The position numbers and the translations under genes are program-made. This document shows positions 10,733-23,850 of a DNA stretch of 64,000 bases, piece after piece; within the stretch, counting starts at the first letter, position 1; every line of letters begins with the position of its first letter. The DNA is from Prunus persica (taxonomy: Eukaryota; Streptophyta; Magnoliopsida; Rosales; Rosaceae). The stretch covers positions 27,064,106-27,128,105 of the forward strand of contig NC_034014.1 of NCBI RefSeq assembly GCF_000346465.2, given 5' to 3'. Under the pieces are notes generated by a model, which made no database searches, was not told the DNA's origin, and saw nothing but the letters and a program-made list of their open reading frames with translations.

Positions 10733-12832
10733 TCATTTCTGGCACGGGGCAGAATCTACTACGGAAATTATCTTCTTCTGCAACTCTGGCTTGTTGGCTC
10801 CCACTAGCTTGTCGATTTGCTGGCCATCCCGAAGGAAGAAGAAAGTGGGAGTGGCTTTGATATCCCATGAAGTACTGAAATCCTGCACCATACAAAACCA
10901 AATGTAAACCACCTGTGAATAAGACATATTTATGATAAGACATTAAACCAGCACCAATCTCCTGGAAACATCACAAATCTAGTTGGGAACCATAAGTATA
11001 TTAATAAGTAATTTGATTGCCAAGCATATATGGTCAGAGGTAAGGTAAAGTCTCTGTCCCAAGAGCAGAACTTGGATGCAATAGATTAATAAACTATCAC
11101 ATGTCATTAACAATATCCCTAAACACATACAGTCAGTTCATCAACATCGATCACAAGGAACATTAGAGAAGTGTATTGCTCCGATAACTCGCGATATAGT
11201 GGTGCAATCATTTTGCAAGGACCACACCATGTTGCACTGAAGTTTGCAATCACCTGTTGGACATAAGAATTTCAGTTTAGATAAAGAGCTAGAAGAAAAG
11301 GCTAACAAATCATTCAAACTAAACTTGCCAACCAAGTCACAGGTAAGCTAGTATTCATGCAAACCAGCACCCAATCTAGTAAACCTATGTAATGCATGAC
11401 AATAGCATGGACCTATAATGTTTAACTGGGAGCAAGTTGCAGAGAGGAGTTGTTCACTGATGCATTTATGACCACGCATTCTTAACATTGATATCTACTT
11501 GAGACAAGACTACAACATTATTTGACAGAAAATCAGCTGAATTTCTGTAACACGACCATACAAAGCAAACTAAAGTTCTTTAAGGAGGAGCCAAGATTCT
11601 ATAACACCCTAAGCTGTCTTTGATTGCACCCAATTGTACTCCTGATCAGATTAAGAAGACTGCATATTAGCATTTTTCATCAGATCATGTCGCTAATTAG
11701 TGGAAGGGTCTAAATATTTAAATAAATAAAAAAGATCTCTTATTATCAAGAATCGGATTTGTTACAACTTACAGGTCATCTATTTTAATATAGAATACCC
11801 ATGTATATGGATGTTCCATTGAAGAATGGAACTAATAGGTCCCCTTGGTTGCTATTTTGCTCATAATTGGTTAAAATTCTTCGCTAAGTTGAGTTCCTGG
11901 ATATTGCCACACTTGGTTCTCGATATCCATTTTTACTTGCTAATCAAAGCTTAAAATTGACAGCCTGGACAAAATTCTCAACTTTTCAGTGGATTAGAGG
12001 ATCTACAAAGATTTGATAACCATATTGTTCTCTCCTATTATATTTGGCTCTTAAATGTGCAGCTTTGGGTGGGATCCCATCTGAGGTCATGGGACTTGCA
12101 TCGTCATTCGTGAGTCACAATCTATTTTTTTGTCACCAACCCCAAAATTCTTAATGATTACCAGATTCTATATGTAGTAACTCATTACTAATAGAAAACA
12201 CTGACGTTGGTTCAGTCAAAGACTTAAAAGTACATCACAAATTTGAAAACAAAGTACCATATGCCATTCAACACAATTCATTTCTCTTGAAAGGAAAATG
12301 TGATTAAACTTACAGTTTTGCCATCCCTTTTTGCTTCTTCCATCTTTTGATCCCAACTTTCTGTGGTGGTGATGAGGTGCACATTCGCACCAGTAAACTC
12401 AGCACCACTTTGTTCAGAATCCTGTTCTTTAGTTTTACTCTACAAGTATCATGAAAGTCAACTTGTCAGATTTCTTTAACAAGGCAAAACAATAAACACT
12501 AAGTGGCATAAAAAATGCTTCACAATCATCACAAAAGCACCACAATCATTGGAAAGATCAATCATATAGTAGTAAATTTTGCTTGCTGCAATATAAATTA
12601 TTAAAGGCTCAATACAGAAGGAAGAATATAGAATTTTAGTGCATGCATTATAGTTAAAGAAACTGATTTATTGCACAATGTTTATCTACTATCTTCATAA
12701 GCTTGAACAGGCGATGCAGACTTGTCCTAATCTGGCTAGGAAGATATTCTATTACTAGCAATTAATACCTGCAAAATCTCAAGTTCTTAAAAGAAAATAA
12801 TAAACACTGACCTTGCTCACGCAAGCTCCCAT
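10733..12832 (-). CDS. Thioredoxin h (h9-like), N-terminally acylated type
   Basis: Cytosolic or membrane-associated disulfide reductase. Coding exons on the minus strand: 12832-12812, 12439-12314, 11253-11131, 10882-10733; 420 nt, 139 aa, all junctions phase 0. The active site WCGPC falls at residues 58-62, flanked by NFSATWCGPCK, followed by DVDELTDFSTSWDIKATPTF and the cis-proline loop. The N-terminus MGACVSK carries Gly2 and Cys4, the pattern for myristoylation and palmitoylation known in thioredoxin h9, which moves between cells. The first coding exon has only seven codons. A splice acceptor upstream of the ATG (near 12868) suggests a 5' UTR intron reaching toward 13.6 kb. The closest recalled match is Arabidopsis TRX H9. 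Confidence 0.93.
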
Positions 12833-14587
12833 CTTGATCACCAACACCAAACTAGTAACAGAGCAGCACCCTGAAAGCTTAAACAATCCATGAATTTCAT
12901 TAGGACAAATGTAAAATACATACCATAATGCATATCGATAAAGAAGAATGTTGAGAAATAACATATGACAGATTGATTGTTGGATCTACTCAAATTACAG
13001 GTGACTTCAGCCACCCTTCTTTAAAGGGCATGCTTTCATTAATTCAATTAGTCTCTCAGTATAGACATGGACATTTTATCATTTCAACAAGCATCATCCA
13101 AGTATTGTGCTCAAAGTAAGAAAGTAAACAAACCCATGAAACTGAGTGTCAATAGAAATATCAATAGCAAGTACCAAACTTTTAACAACAAGAACCAAAA
13201 TTTGGAACATTTATCAATGTAACTTCATGCCCAGAATCCCATCTTCTGAAATTTTAAGGGAACACATAGAAGACATCAATTAACAAAAAAACAGCTGTGT
13301 AAAATTACGTTCTTTCATTGATGAAACACTAAATTTGCACCTCATAAAAGAAAAAGGCAACCAATTTCATTGGCAATAAACATCTTATTATGCATTGGTT
13401 GGAAAGAATTGATAATTCACAGCAATAATAATCAACTGTCAAATTACCTTTAGAGTACAATCGAATTATTGAGCAAAATAATCCGCCATTACAAGGCGAG
13501 GATGAAGAACACAAAATGTGAATTCGAATCGAGTGCGTGCAATATGAGAACAGCGAAGATTAACCCAGAGAGAGATTTTCGAAGCTCAAACCGCGATATA
13601 AGAAAATTTGGAGAGGCAGAAGACGATGATTATTAGAAGAACCAAACCTTACAGTAAAACAGAAGATGGTTTTTTCTGTGTCTGAAATGACGTGACGGAT
13701 TGGGTCATAAGTTTAACTCGTTAATTCCATTTCCAGCTCTAGACCTAAGCTTTGATTAGCCTTTTGTTTAGACCTTTAATTATGTAAATTTATTTGTATT
13801 TATTTATTCTACTTTCCATTAATATTCCACTCTTTGTAGGCCCCGAACCTTTATTCCAACTTATCTTTTCTTTCTTTTTTTGTGGTCATATTTTATCTTA
13901 TCATTTTATTCTGTTACGTTGAGATCTCTTCATAAACTGTGGGGCGAGAATTATAATATTTTACTATCATAAATGAATTCTTCTATTCCTTAAAATATCC
14001 TAACAAATAATGAGATTATGCCTTGATTAATTGCACAGTTCATTCCCATATTATTTGTTAATTGCCCATAATTCCCTCTATGATCAACCTGGTCAACTCC
14101 ATTGTTTGACCAAATAAAACTTTGATTAACTCCATCAAATCCCCATCATACCTTAACTACCTCTGTTGGGCTCAAAGTTACCATCACAAGCAAATACAAT
14201 AATGATATTATAAGTGTAGCGTAAATAGTAAGTATTCTATCACCGGAGTTAGAGGTCTCTAATATAACAGTTAAGTCCTAACCTTATTTACTCATACATT
14301 GCCTGCGACATAATGCTATGTAAATTTTAATAAGATACATGTTTTAAATGATTAGATGAAAATGTGGAGAAGATTTGGAAGTTGGAACAGAGGTGGGGCA
14401 TTGAGCTAGCTTTGCCAGCCGATTGACTGTTGTCTTTCTGTTGAAAGGCACAACCTTTACAGCTGGGGCAAGTCTCCAAGAAACCGTGTGTAGAAAAACA
14501 GGACGAGATTAATTAGGCATATCGCTTGGTCCCATAATGGAGACGGCCTAACTATTAAACTTGCTTGTAAGAATTGTAACTAATACT

Positions 14588-14780
14588 TAAGAGATTTTCT
14601 ATTTAAATCCCGCACTTCTCTTTGTTCACCTCAATACTTAAATCATTAAGCTGTAAGTTTTATTATTGTGTAAAAAGACAAAAGAGGTCATCTAACTTAA
14701 TAATTAATCCTAGTACATCTATACACACACCCCACCACTCTTCATATTAAGTTTTAGAAACCTTCTTCCATCTTCTTGTT

Positions 14781-14826
<46 letters not shown>

Positions 14827-15126
14827 AAGACCTAAGTGTTAGAATTCCTGTTACAGTTCTTGGAGAGAGATAAAGTTGTTCTCTTTCTCTAGAAAGTATT
14901 AAATTTCGGATTTGGGATTTCATTTGTTTGTGTTTTTTTTTACTGGGAACAAAGAAAATTGTAGGGTTTAAATAGAAAATCTCTTTTAGTTCTTATTTGT
15001 TCAGTTTGTGGTGTATTTAAGGGTAGTTTGGGAAGATCGTGGGGTTTTATTAGAAATTATGAAAATTTAAATTAAAAGTTGGAGTGAACTAAGAGAAGTG
15101 TGAGATTTAAATAAAAAATCTCATAA
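14588..15126. mobile_element. MITE-like element with three related terminal arms
   Basis: The left arm (14588-14632) contains GAGATTTTCTATTTAAAT and GCACTTCTCTTTGTTCAC. Its reverse complement recurs at 15081-15126 over about 45 bp with a few mismatches. A third, shorter arm at about 14964-14988 matches the inner part of the left arm in inverse orientation. A (CT)n microsatellite sits inside. Non-autonomous; superfamily unclear. TAA trinucleotides flank the arms but a target-site duplication is not certain. Confidence 0.65.
14786..14823. repeat. (CT)n microsatellite
   Basis: About 38 bp of uninterrupted CT repeat within the inverted-repeat element. Confidence 0.97.
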
Positions 15127-16137
15127 TTAATCTATTACCAAATAATAAAATCTAATATGGTCAAATTATGCTGTCCCACACATCATCTAAACATGGTTTC
15201 ATGACTAGAATGAATATGTTGTGTATGGTTGGAGGAGGGCCCCTGTTGCCTCTACACCCTCCTAAGTGCTGATAATCACCCACCATTTTGAATGATTGAG
15301 TAGTTGCAACTGTTGATGTGAGTGAATTTGATAACGCATTAATGTCTTACAATTATTCATGCATTTGTGAGTAATTATCCTTACACTTGTATTCAAATTC
15401 GGTTTTTTTATTAGATTCTTCTCACGCGCTTGAGCGATTGTTCTGTCTTTACATACTTCTGCATCGATTGAAACTCAATATTTTAAAAAATACATTTTAA
15501 TCTATGGTTCGAAGACGAGCTATCAAATAAACCTTAAAAATCGTTTTGTGTTTTGAAAACTTGAATCTCAAAAACTTTGTGGAACCCCTTCGATTTGTCC
15601 AATGTTTGACCACACCCGTAAGGCAGTGACAACCGTCTCCAACCTCGGCGCACATAATAGTGTATTTTCCTCCCCTTGTAAACCAATTCTCAATAGAACA
15701 ATATACAAGATGAAGCAAACGGCAAATTTAATTAATAAATGATGGTTGTATTACAATATCAATTTATTGATGAAGAGGGAACAACAAACCAAACAGTTCA
15801 TCGGAATCTATATTTCTTAATCTTTTCAGATACAATAAGAAATGGCAGAAACAAAAACAACACCGATTCCTCAGTTGATAGAATTACACTTCAAAAACTA
15901 CATTGAAAAGTCTGTCTAGAAAGCTGGAAGGAACAACACCAAACAATAATTAAGGTCCTGGTAAAACCAGAATTACATCCCGTTCAAACCTTTTCATTTT
16001 TGTGATATAACTAAACAGGAGAAGAACAAAGATTTATTCTTCCCAAATTAAGCCATCCCCCAACCTGTCCCTCCCCTTCTTCCCCCTCCCCCCCAAAAGA
16101 CCCCCAAAATACAAACTCTAAATCTGGAAAAACATCT

Positions 16138-17496
<1,359 letters not shown>

Positions 17497-17799
17497 GATG
17501 AAATTGAATTGATTACAGTCTAAAATTCACTTCTCACAACCCAGGACCTGCAAAGCTGCATCAAACAGCAGTTTCAGATTCAATCAGAACAATTTCTATA
17601 AACACATAACCAAAATCAAAACAATTTCTCAATTTTGAAAACAAATTATCGTCAAACCAAAACAACTTTCCATCTATGAAATACCTGAGATCGGACTGAA
17701 ATAGCGGTAGCAGAGGGAAACGGGTTTGAAGAAGATCCGGAGCCGCCTCCCAAAGCTCCGCTACCAACAATACGATCTTCGACCCCCTGATCTTTCTAC

Positions 17800-19350
17800 A
17801 CAAAAACTCGGAGAGACTTTGGGGCTTTCCTTTTCCACCGGTTTTATACACGCCCCCGTTTTCACCGTCTCTCGCACTCTGTTTTCTTTTCCCTTCTTAT
17901 CCGTTACTTTTTTTCTTTCCGTTTTTATATTTGGGCCGTTATTTACGGCGGCTTTCTAATTTTAAACATTTAAATTTGGTGTGAAATTTGGTGGTCCAAG
18001 TCGGCGGGTTTGGACTCCGACTTTCCTAATTTGAATCCAACGATTAATTGGATAATTTCAGCTCACCCCATTCAACTCCTAGCCCTCTTTGTATGGGGTG
18101 CCCTCATCTACCCACTTTAACCAAACCAATAAATACATAAATAATTGAATTAAATTCAAGATGTTTAAAATGATTGAATTGAGCTCTAATGACCAATGTA
18201 TATAGAGTTCAACAGGAAGCACAAAAATTATAGTTGTAAATCATACTTATTATCTAAGTTGAATAATGTTCAATGTATAAATGCTGACGCTCTTACATAT
18301 GAATCACACTACTAGTTGATATATATTGTAAGCTTTAAGTCGGAAATTGTAACTTGGCTATGTTGAGTGAGGATGGATACCTCCTTAAAACACTAATCAT
18401 GTGACTCATGCAGGATGATCGATAGGTATGCTAACGGTAATACTAGAAAGTTGGGTCATGAGGTCACTACACCACCATCTCTTGTGGGAGTTCTGGTTTA
18501 TGATGAGCTTCCTTGCTAATTGGCGGCAAATGACATCTCTAAATGTTTTACACTTAACGGGAATTGAGCTCCTCACTATGCTCATTTGAAGGTGTTAACC
18601 TTGTTCTATTCATGTATTTCTAGTGAATAAACGCTTAATCTTTTACTCGCTTACTGCATTTGAGCCTAATGAAAACTACTTTTGACAACAACAAAAAAGA
18701 GTTGGAAATTGCAACTAATTTTAATTACAAGTGAACACTTATTTTGATTAGGTTACTATTTTGTCAAACCAAGTCTAAACATTTCTTCTTATAACCCCTT
18801 TTTATTCTAATCCTCTTGTTTGCCACACATCATAATCATCTCTTTTTTGTTTAAATCACATTAATTAAGGATATGTTAATTGAATTTCTCCTCAAAGTGG
18901 GCAGTCGGGTTGCTTATAAAAAGAGCACAAAAAAAAGGTAATTTCTCCTCAAATCAAATCCAATATTCCAATCGAAAATGGAAGAGGAATATGCGTTTTG
19001 ATTTGATAGCATTTGCCTTCTCGACGGGGCCGGGTCGCTAGTCACGTGGCTCCCACATGCGTTGTGCGTTTGGTGTTCCCAAGTCAACGTGAAAGTTGCG
19101 GTAGCGTCCGTTTCCCGCAAATGGTAACGCCGTAAGTCCGTAACGCACTGACTTCCTTCCGTCACTGCCTTTAACGAGAAAGTTAGAAGCTACAGTACGA
19201 CCGACCACATTCCAGGACGATCAAGCAACCAATCAAATACGGCCAAGTCACCACGTCAATAATCTGCTGCTTCCCACTGCATCAACATCCAAATAGACTC
19301 GTATCGTATCCATGAGTTATTACAGTGATAGAAAATAAATAAAAACGCGA
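17800..19350. other. Intergenic region between E2 and coiled-coil genes
   Basis: Divergent promoters with no gene recognised. A G-box-like core CACGTG sits near 19043. The remainder is AT-rich single-copy-looking DNA. Confidence 0.5.
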
Positions 19351-19359
19351 AAAACGCAC

Positions 19360-19368
19360 TATAAATTA
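19360..19368 (+). promoter_or_regulatory. TATA box of the coiled-coil gene
   Basis: TATAAATTA about 185 bp upstream of the ATG, placing the transcript start near 19390. Confidence 0.5.
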
Positions 19369-19545
19369 GAAACGAAAGGAGAAAACCCTTCCCGGCAAAT
19401 CCCACAAACGAAATTCAATTGATAAATTTCAGTAGAGGAAAACGCCAACAGCAAGAAATCAGATCCGGACTCGGGTCTGCCCGTGCGGTCTGGATTTCAT
19501 TCTGTGGCGGGAGAGCAAGAGGCTGAGCATTTTGTGAGCCTGAAA

Positions 19546-22500
19546 ATGGAGGACGATAAGAAGAAGAAAAAGAAGAACAAGAAGAAGAAGAACAAGCAGG
19601 TTGAGACCACCGACAACGTTCCGGTTTCCGGTAATGACCAAGTTTCGAAGGACGCCGCAGACGACGGTCGTTTAGACGATGTCCCGGTTACGGGTAACGG
19701 CCAAGTTCCAGAGGCCGTCGCCGATGTTTGTTCAGATGCTATGCAAGACGAAGATGCGAATGGGAATAGGCATGAGAGCAATGGCACGGAATGTGTAAGT
19801 TTGATTTTGATTAATTTTGTATTTAGTATTAATTTGTTGGTGTTTATCTCTAAGCATTCGAATTTGAATTGGATCGATCAACAGCTGATAGTAAAAAGAG
19901 ATGTACATTGTATTGTGTGCATTTATGTGGTGATTTTCAAGGATTTTGAAATTTATGCTTTTCTTTTTTTTTGAAATTTTGTTGTGCAGTCGTTAGCTGA
20001 ATCTGAGAAACAACATTGGCTCCAAAGAGAGGTAAGCGTGGATATGGCAAACACACAAGATAATTTCTCTCCAATTGTATCACACACCTTTGTTTTTGTT
20101 GTCAGTTTTGATATGCAAATGCATCCTGAGCAGTGCACAAAATAATCATAATTTTACAGGCTACCTTAGAAGAAACAATCAAACAATTACAAAAGGAGAC
20201 GGACTTGCACATACAGAAAGAGGTAATATAATGTGAATTTCAACTGTGAGAATAGTGGAACAAAGATTAGGGCATGTTTATTGTATTTGGCTGGGTTTCA
20301 AATTTTTTATGGCATTTAATTTTTTTCAGGCTACCTTAGAGGATGCTATTAAACAGTTACGAAATGAAAATGATTCACATATACAGAAAGAGGTACTATA
20401 TCTTGATCTGAATTTATGAAGTTGTACTTAGAAAGAGCCAATGACCTTTTTTCTTATCTGGTATGCTTTTTCTACCTTTCCTATTGATTTTGTATATTTC
20501 TTCTTCAGGCTACCTTAGAAGATTTCATAAAACAATTGCGGCATGAAAATGATTCACATATACAGAAAGAGGTAATATTATCTGAATTTAGCTGAGACAA
20601 TGAGCTGACGAAGAGTTAATGCACTTCTAGTTAGTACCGTGTTCTATCACATTTCATATTACAATTGTATCCTTGTTCTGCATATGTTTTTAGGATTGTC
20701 TCCCTAACCATATGATTTACAGGCCGACCAACAGAAGGAAATTGTACAATTACAGAGTGAAAAAGATTCTTGGCTTCAAAAAGAGGTGATTTAAGTTGCA
20801 TCATAGGGCTATTTTGAATTTTGTTCATATTTCAATTCAAGGGGTCCTTTAAGTTTTTTCGTTACCAGCATGCGTATAATCATGCTCTCTTTAGTTTTTT
20901 ATGCAACATTATATTAAACAAAACTGCAAACAAGAGGAATTGGTTTCTAATGCTGTGTTTGTTGTAGGTTGGATTAGAGGAGAAAATTGGTCGATTAGTA
21001 GATGAAAAGGCTACTTTGGATTCAAAAGAGGTTAGCGTCTCCTCCCTTTATCAGAACCCTACAACCAATAATCATTTTGACTTCGCTTCTTCTTCTTTCT
21101 CTTTTTCATTGGTTCAACTTTTGAACTTACTGTACATTGTTTCACAGTCAAGCTTACAGGAAAAGATTAAACATCTAGAGAGAGATAGAGATACCTGGAT
21201 TCTAAAGGAGGTAATCGCTATTCTAATTACTCTGAATCGTAATTGCAGATGAAAAATCATTTGGCCGCTTAATGAGCTTAAAACTTTTACACTAAATTTG
21301 TTGTTATTGCACCTGGAAAATAGTTAGAATTTAGTTATGTCTGTAATAGGAAACAAATAATTTGAAGAAAAAAAAAACATGAGTCCATCAACTGTAACAC
21401 TCTTTCGTTACTGAATCTTTCTTAATTGGGATTTCAGAAAGCTCTCTCTTACACTTTATAATCCATATGTATATTTGCCCTTCATTATTTTATGTCAGAG
21501 ACTTATTTGTCTTTAAACATGTGTTTCTTACAGGATTCGTTTAAAGAAATGGTAGCAATTCTGAATGATGATGTTGCTAAGTTACGAGCACAGGTATGTA
21601 GCTCAGTTGACTTAAGTAACCTACTTGATGGATTCAATTTAAATTGATTAGTTGATTTACAAGGTCTCTACATGGCAAACCTAATTTGTTGAGTAGAGAG
21701 GAGTTTGACTATTGCTTTTTCTTACCTTAGATTTTATAAGATAGGTAGGAATTTAGTCAGTTTGTTTTCCTTAATGCATGCACATCCTAATTTATGGTCA
21801 CAAGCAGTTCAAAGAAAATCTTTGTATTTTCTTCTGATATGGAAATTAAAACCAAAGCTGGGCAGGTGTTGGAATTGGAGCAATCCAGGGATAATGTTGT
21901 CCAAGTAAATCAACAGCTGATGGAAAACTCCTCTAGTCTGCAGTTGCAAATTAAGAATCTTGAGAGTGTCTCCTCTACTCCCTCATCAGACGAACTTCCA
22001 AAGGTAGGCTTCCTATTTGCTTACCTGATCAAATTTTATAGGCAGCTTTATGCATGATTAGGACTAATAGGTTTGTGCGGGCTGTTTTCTGTTCCCAAAA
22101 AAAAAAAAAAAAAATCTTGTGATGGCATTTGGAAATTTTATTTAAATACTATGAGCGATAGACCTATCAGTTTTGCAGGAGAAAATTTAAAATGTTTTCA
22201 ATTTTGTAAATCTGACAAAGGTCTCTTTTCTGTTGGTGATTCTATGACACATTACTTGTCAATGGAAAATAAATATCTGACTCTCTGTTAATGTAGCATG
22301 CTTTGGAACGTGAGGATTTGAACTCTCAGGTTGAAGCAGCATGTGCACTGGTTGAGAAACTAATGGCAGAAAATGCAGAGCTTGTTGAAAAGGTGAATGG
22401 CTGCTTTCCTCCATGGTTTCTAAGGAGTAATGTGTACTACTGTACTGTCAATAAATGCCAATGTCTTCGAGCATATCTTTCATACAGTCTTATTATATAT

Positions 22501-23062
22501 TTAGACTTGTGTAATTAGGTTTGACCTGTTACTAATACTAAGATTTTGATGGACTGACTAGTTCTCTGACATTTCTTTTATTCCCTATGATGTTTTCTAG
22601 GTGAATGAGTTGCATCTTGAACTTGACCGGCGGAGTGCAACAGTTGAGCTCACTTCAACAAAAACATCTAATATAACAATTGCCCCTCCTGAAACTGCCA
22701 GTGTCATCGATCCCATGTCCAGATCCAATGAGGATATGTCTACATCAGACCAGAAGCTTGATTCCCCAGAAGTTGCTGCAATCAAACAGGAGATGCATAG
22801 TAATGGTAGCGAGGATTCTCAGCATGTTGCTTTTGTTCCAGAATTGCCAATATATGATGAAATTAGTGAAATAGTGCAAATTCCGTTGGAGGAGAATGAA
22901 GTCCGGAATCTAGAGTTGTCAGTTGAGACTGATAAAAATGCTGCTGTGCCGCTTATAGATGCTCCCCTTATTGGTGCGCCTTTCCGGTTAATGTCATTTG
23001 TCGCTAGATATGTGAGCGGTGCTGATTTGGTTAACCAAGCTCCTACCAACTCTAGTCATTAG
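19546..23062 (+). CDS. Lysine-rich coiled-coil protein with 21-residue exon repeats
   Basis: Family not recognised. Exons: 19546-19794, 19990-20031, 20160-20222, 20330-20392, 20509-20571, 20723-20785, 20968-21030, 21148-21210, 21534-21593, 21866-22003, 22297-22392, 22601-23062; 1425 nt, 474 aa, every junction phase 0. The start MEDDKKKKKKNKKKKNK is strongly basic and is followed by two 21-residue copies of a (N/D)VPV(S/T)GN(D/G)QV unit. Exon 2 has 42 nt. Exons 3-8 are each exactly 63 nt and encode one three-heptad unit such as ATLEDAIKQLRNENDSHIQKE, with Ile/Leu at positions 7 and 10 and an ending (L/I)QKE. Exons 10-11 continue the coiled coil. The last exon is acidic and ends in a conserved-looking block (DAPLIGAPFRLMSFVARYVS). 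No enzymatic domain or clear membrane segment. A structural or scaffold role is inference only. The start was chosen because the upstream open frame lacks an ATG. Confidence 0.85.
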
Positions 23063-23850
23063 CTGTCTACATACATTGACATGAGCACAGGCATAACTTA
23101 CCGAGATTTTTGTTGAAGTAAGAATTACTATTCTTTTAGAGATCAAAGGCAGGCCTTTATCTTGGCCATTTACATTGTTAAAGTATCAGAAAAATGTAAG
23201 TTTTGTTGAAGAAAAACCTGTAAGCTATGTGATTTCACTTCTTGGCTCCCTCTTTACGGATGTTTTTCTGAGCAGGTTTCTAGGTTTTTTGGCAATCGAA
23301 TTCTCATATGCCATTTTGGGGAATTTCATTTGTTTAGTTGCAACTTCTCATTCCACCCAAAGTGGGAGCTTTGGACAAGATTGATCTTTGATCCAAGTGG
23401 CATATAATTAGTATGAATTATTAGGGTTTAATGGGTTTTTTTTACTTCTAATGAGAGTTGAAATTCGATGACCCACGTGGCAGATGATTAGTATGGACTA
23501 GGGTTTATTGGATTATTTATTTATTTATAATCCAGACTAGGGCTAAATGGGTTGAATACGGACAAACAAAACAATCAGAAACATCACTTGAACAATTTTC
23601 AGTACATGCAATTGTGTTTACAAAAATTACATCATGCGAGTTCTAAAGGATCAAAGCATCCAAAAATGCTAATGAGATCACTCAATCCATTGGAGCCATA
23701 ATTGTTTGGAAACTTCTTTGTCATACTAATCGGAGGGAGAGGGAAGAGGTGGCTAAGCTTTTACAGTAGTACTAGGACCTGACAAAGAATCACACAATTG
23801 CGAATATACGGCAGAGGTTTAATAATATTGACAGGGGCAAGGCCATGCCC
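23063..23850. other. 3' UTRs and a short imperfect repeat between convergent genes
   Basis: The coiled-coil gene ends at 23062 and the LRR kinase ends at 23851 on the other strand. Two imperfect copies of about 48 bp (23389-23437 and 23470-23518) share GTGGCA(T/G)AT, ATTAGTATG and TAGGGTTTA. Confidence 0.6.

Larger units (their letters stand above)
13650..15780. other. Intergenic region with inverted-repeat element
   Basis: AT-rich, no convincing gene. It contains the inverted-repeat element at 14.6-15.1 kb. A 73-codon open stretch on the minus strand near 15.5-15.7 kb shows no recognisable motif and is not called. Confidence 0.55.

Noticed and set aside
15497..15718. 73-codon minus-strand open frame as a small gene
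   Set aside because: No motif, no splice partners, no promoter signal; length is compatible with chance in AT-rich DNA.
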